From an uncultured Aquabacterium sp. (lineage in GTDB: Bacteria; Pseudomonadota; Gammaproteobacteria; Burkholderiales; Burkholderiaceae_C), in NCBI GenBank assembly GCA_937923225.1, contig CALAKR010000238.1:1-6340 (forward strand): DNA of 6,340 bases, written 5' to 3'. The translations under genes and the position numbers were made by a program. Within the stretch, counting starts at the first letter, position 1. Each line of letters starts with the position of its first letter. The notes under the pieces were generated by a model. That model saw only the letters and a list, made by a program, of their open reading frames with translations. It was not told the origin of the DNA and searched no databases. This document shows, in pieces, positions 6,079-6,340 of the stretch.

Positions 6079-6340
6079 GTTTGCCACCCACCACCGAACC
6101 CAGGGCGCCGAAATCCGTTTCGATGCGTGGCAGCGGGCGCTTGTGCAGATCCTGCAGCCATTCGTCGATGTCCTTCGGAGGCATGGGGCGGGCGAACAGG
6201 AAGCCCTGGCAGATCTGGCAGCCCAGGTTGTAGAGCACTTCCATCTGCGAGACCTGTTCGACCCCTTCGGCAATGACGCGCAACCCCAGGGCGCGCGCCA
6301 GCGCGATAATGGCAGAAACCACCGCCGAGCTCTGTGGCGT
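6071..6340 (-). CDS. EAL-domain protein, C-terminal end (cyclic di-GMP phosphodiesterase-type; 5' end off window)
   Basis: The last 89 residues of a larger protein are visible and the reading frame is open to the right edge. They match the end of the EAL fold, which hydrolyses cyclic di-GMP to pGpG: AIIALARALGLRVIAEGVEQ contains the conserved AEGVE with its active-site Glu, followed by LGCQICQGFLFARPMP, the conserved Q-G-hydrophobic then Pro element. A 30-residue tail follows the domain. The namesake EAL motif and most metal ligands, and any GGDEF or sensor domains, lie outside the window, so activity cannot be judged. The stop is 84 bp upstream of the diguanylate cyclase on the same strand with no intrinsic terminator between them, so co-transcription is plausible. 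Confidence 0.9.
   Translation of the reverse strand, partial: TPQSSAVVSAIIALARALGLRVIAEGVEQVSQMEVLYNLGCQICQGFLFARPMPPKDIDEWLQDLHKRPLPRIETDFGALGSVVGGKPS

Overview
The window looks like an ordinary chromosomal stretch from a GC-rich betaproteobacterium, most likely of the order Burkholderiales. The signs are an H-NS-family nucleoid protein with a long Lys/Ala-rich linker, a LysR regulator divergent from its probable target, a diguanylate cyclase with an N-terminal segment that I associate with Burkholderiales-type GGDEF proteins, and strong G/C preference at third codon positions. No transposase, phage gene, tRNA, rRNA or CRISPR array was seen. The assignment is by inference; no marker gene fixes the genus.

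Layout from left to right. (1) The minus-strand 5' part of an H-NS-like gene runs off the left edge. (2) A minus-strand NAD(P)H:quinone oxidoreductase of the NQO1/NQO2 flavoprotein family follows. It faces away from (3) a plus-strand LysR-type regulator. The 96-bp spacer between them carries two abutting perfect inverted repeats, one of which has the T-N11-A form of LysR sites. (4) The 431-bp gap after the regulator has no convincing protein gene. It contains a run of perfect hairpins ending in a strong intrinsic terminator that reads on the minus strand, which suggests an unannotated structured small RNA. Between about 2524 and 2596 I see nothing definite, and at 2597-2633 overlapping inverted repeats precede the next gene. 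(5) A plus-strand bifunctional NAD(P)HX epimerase/dehydratase (nnr) comes next. (6) Convergent to it, 25 bp away, is a minus-strand soluble diguanylate cyclase with intact GGEEF and inhibitory-site motifs. (7) Upstream of the cyclase, on the same strand and 84 bp away, is the 3' end of an EAL-domain gene that runs off the right edge.

How the genes may work together. The quinone reductase and the LysR regulator form a probable regulator-target pair for quinone or electrophile stress. nnr repairs damaged NAD(P)H, so three neighbouring genes concern nicotinamide or flavin redox chemistry, but they are on different transcripts and any functional link is conjecture. The EAL and GGDEF genes are probably co-oriented opposing enzymes of c-di-GMP turnover. 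The most promising undescribed element is the candidate structured RNA at about 2290-2523. The protein genes belong to well-known families.
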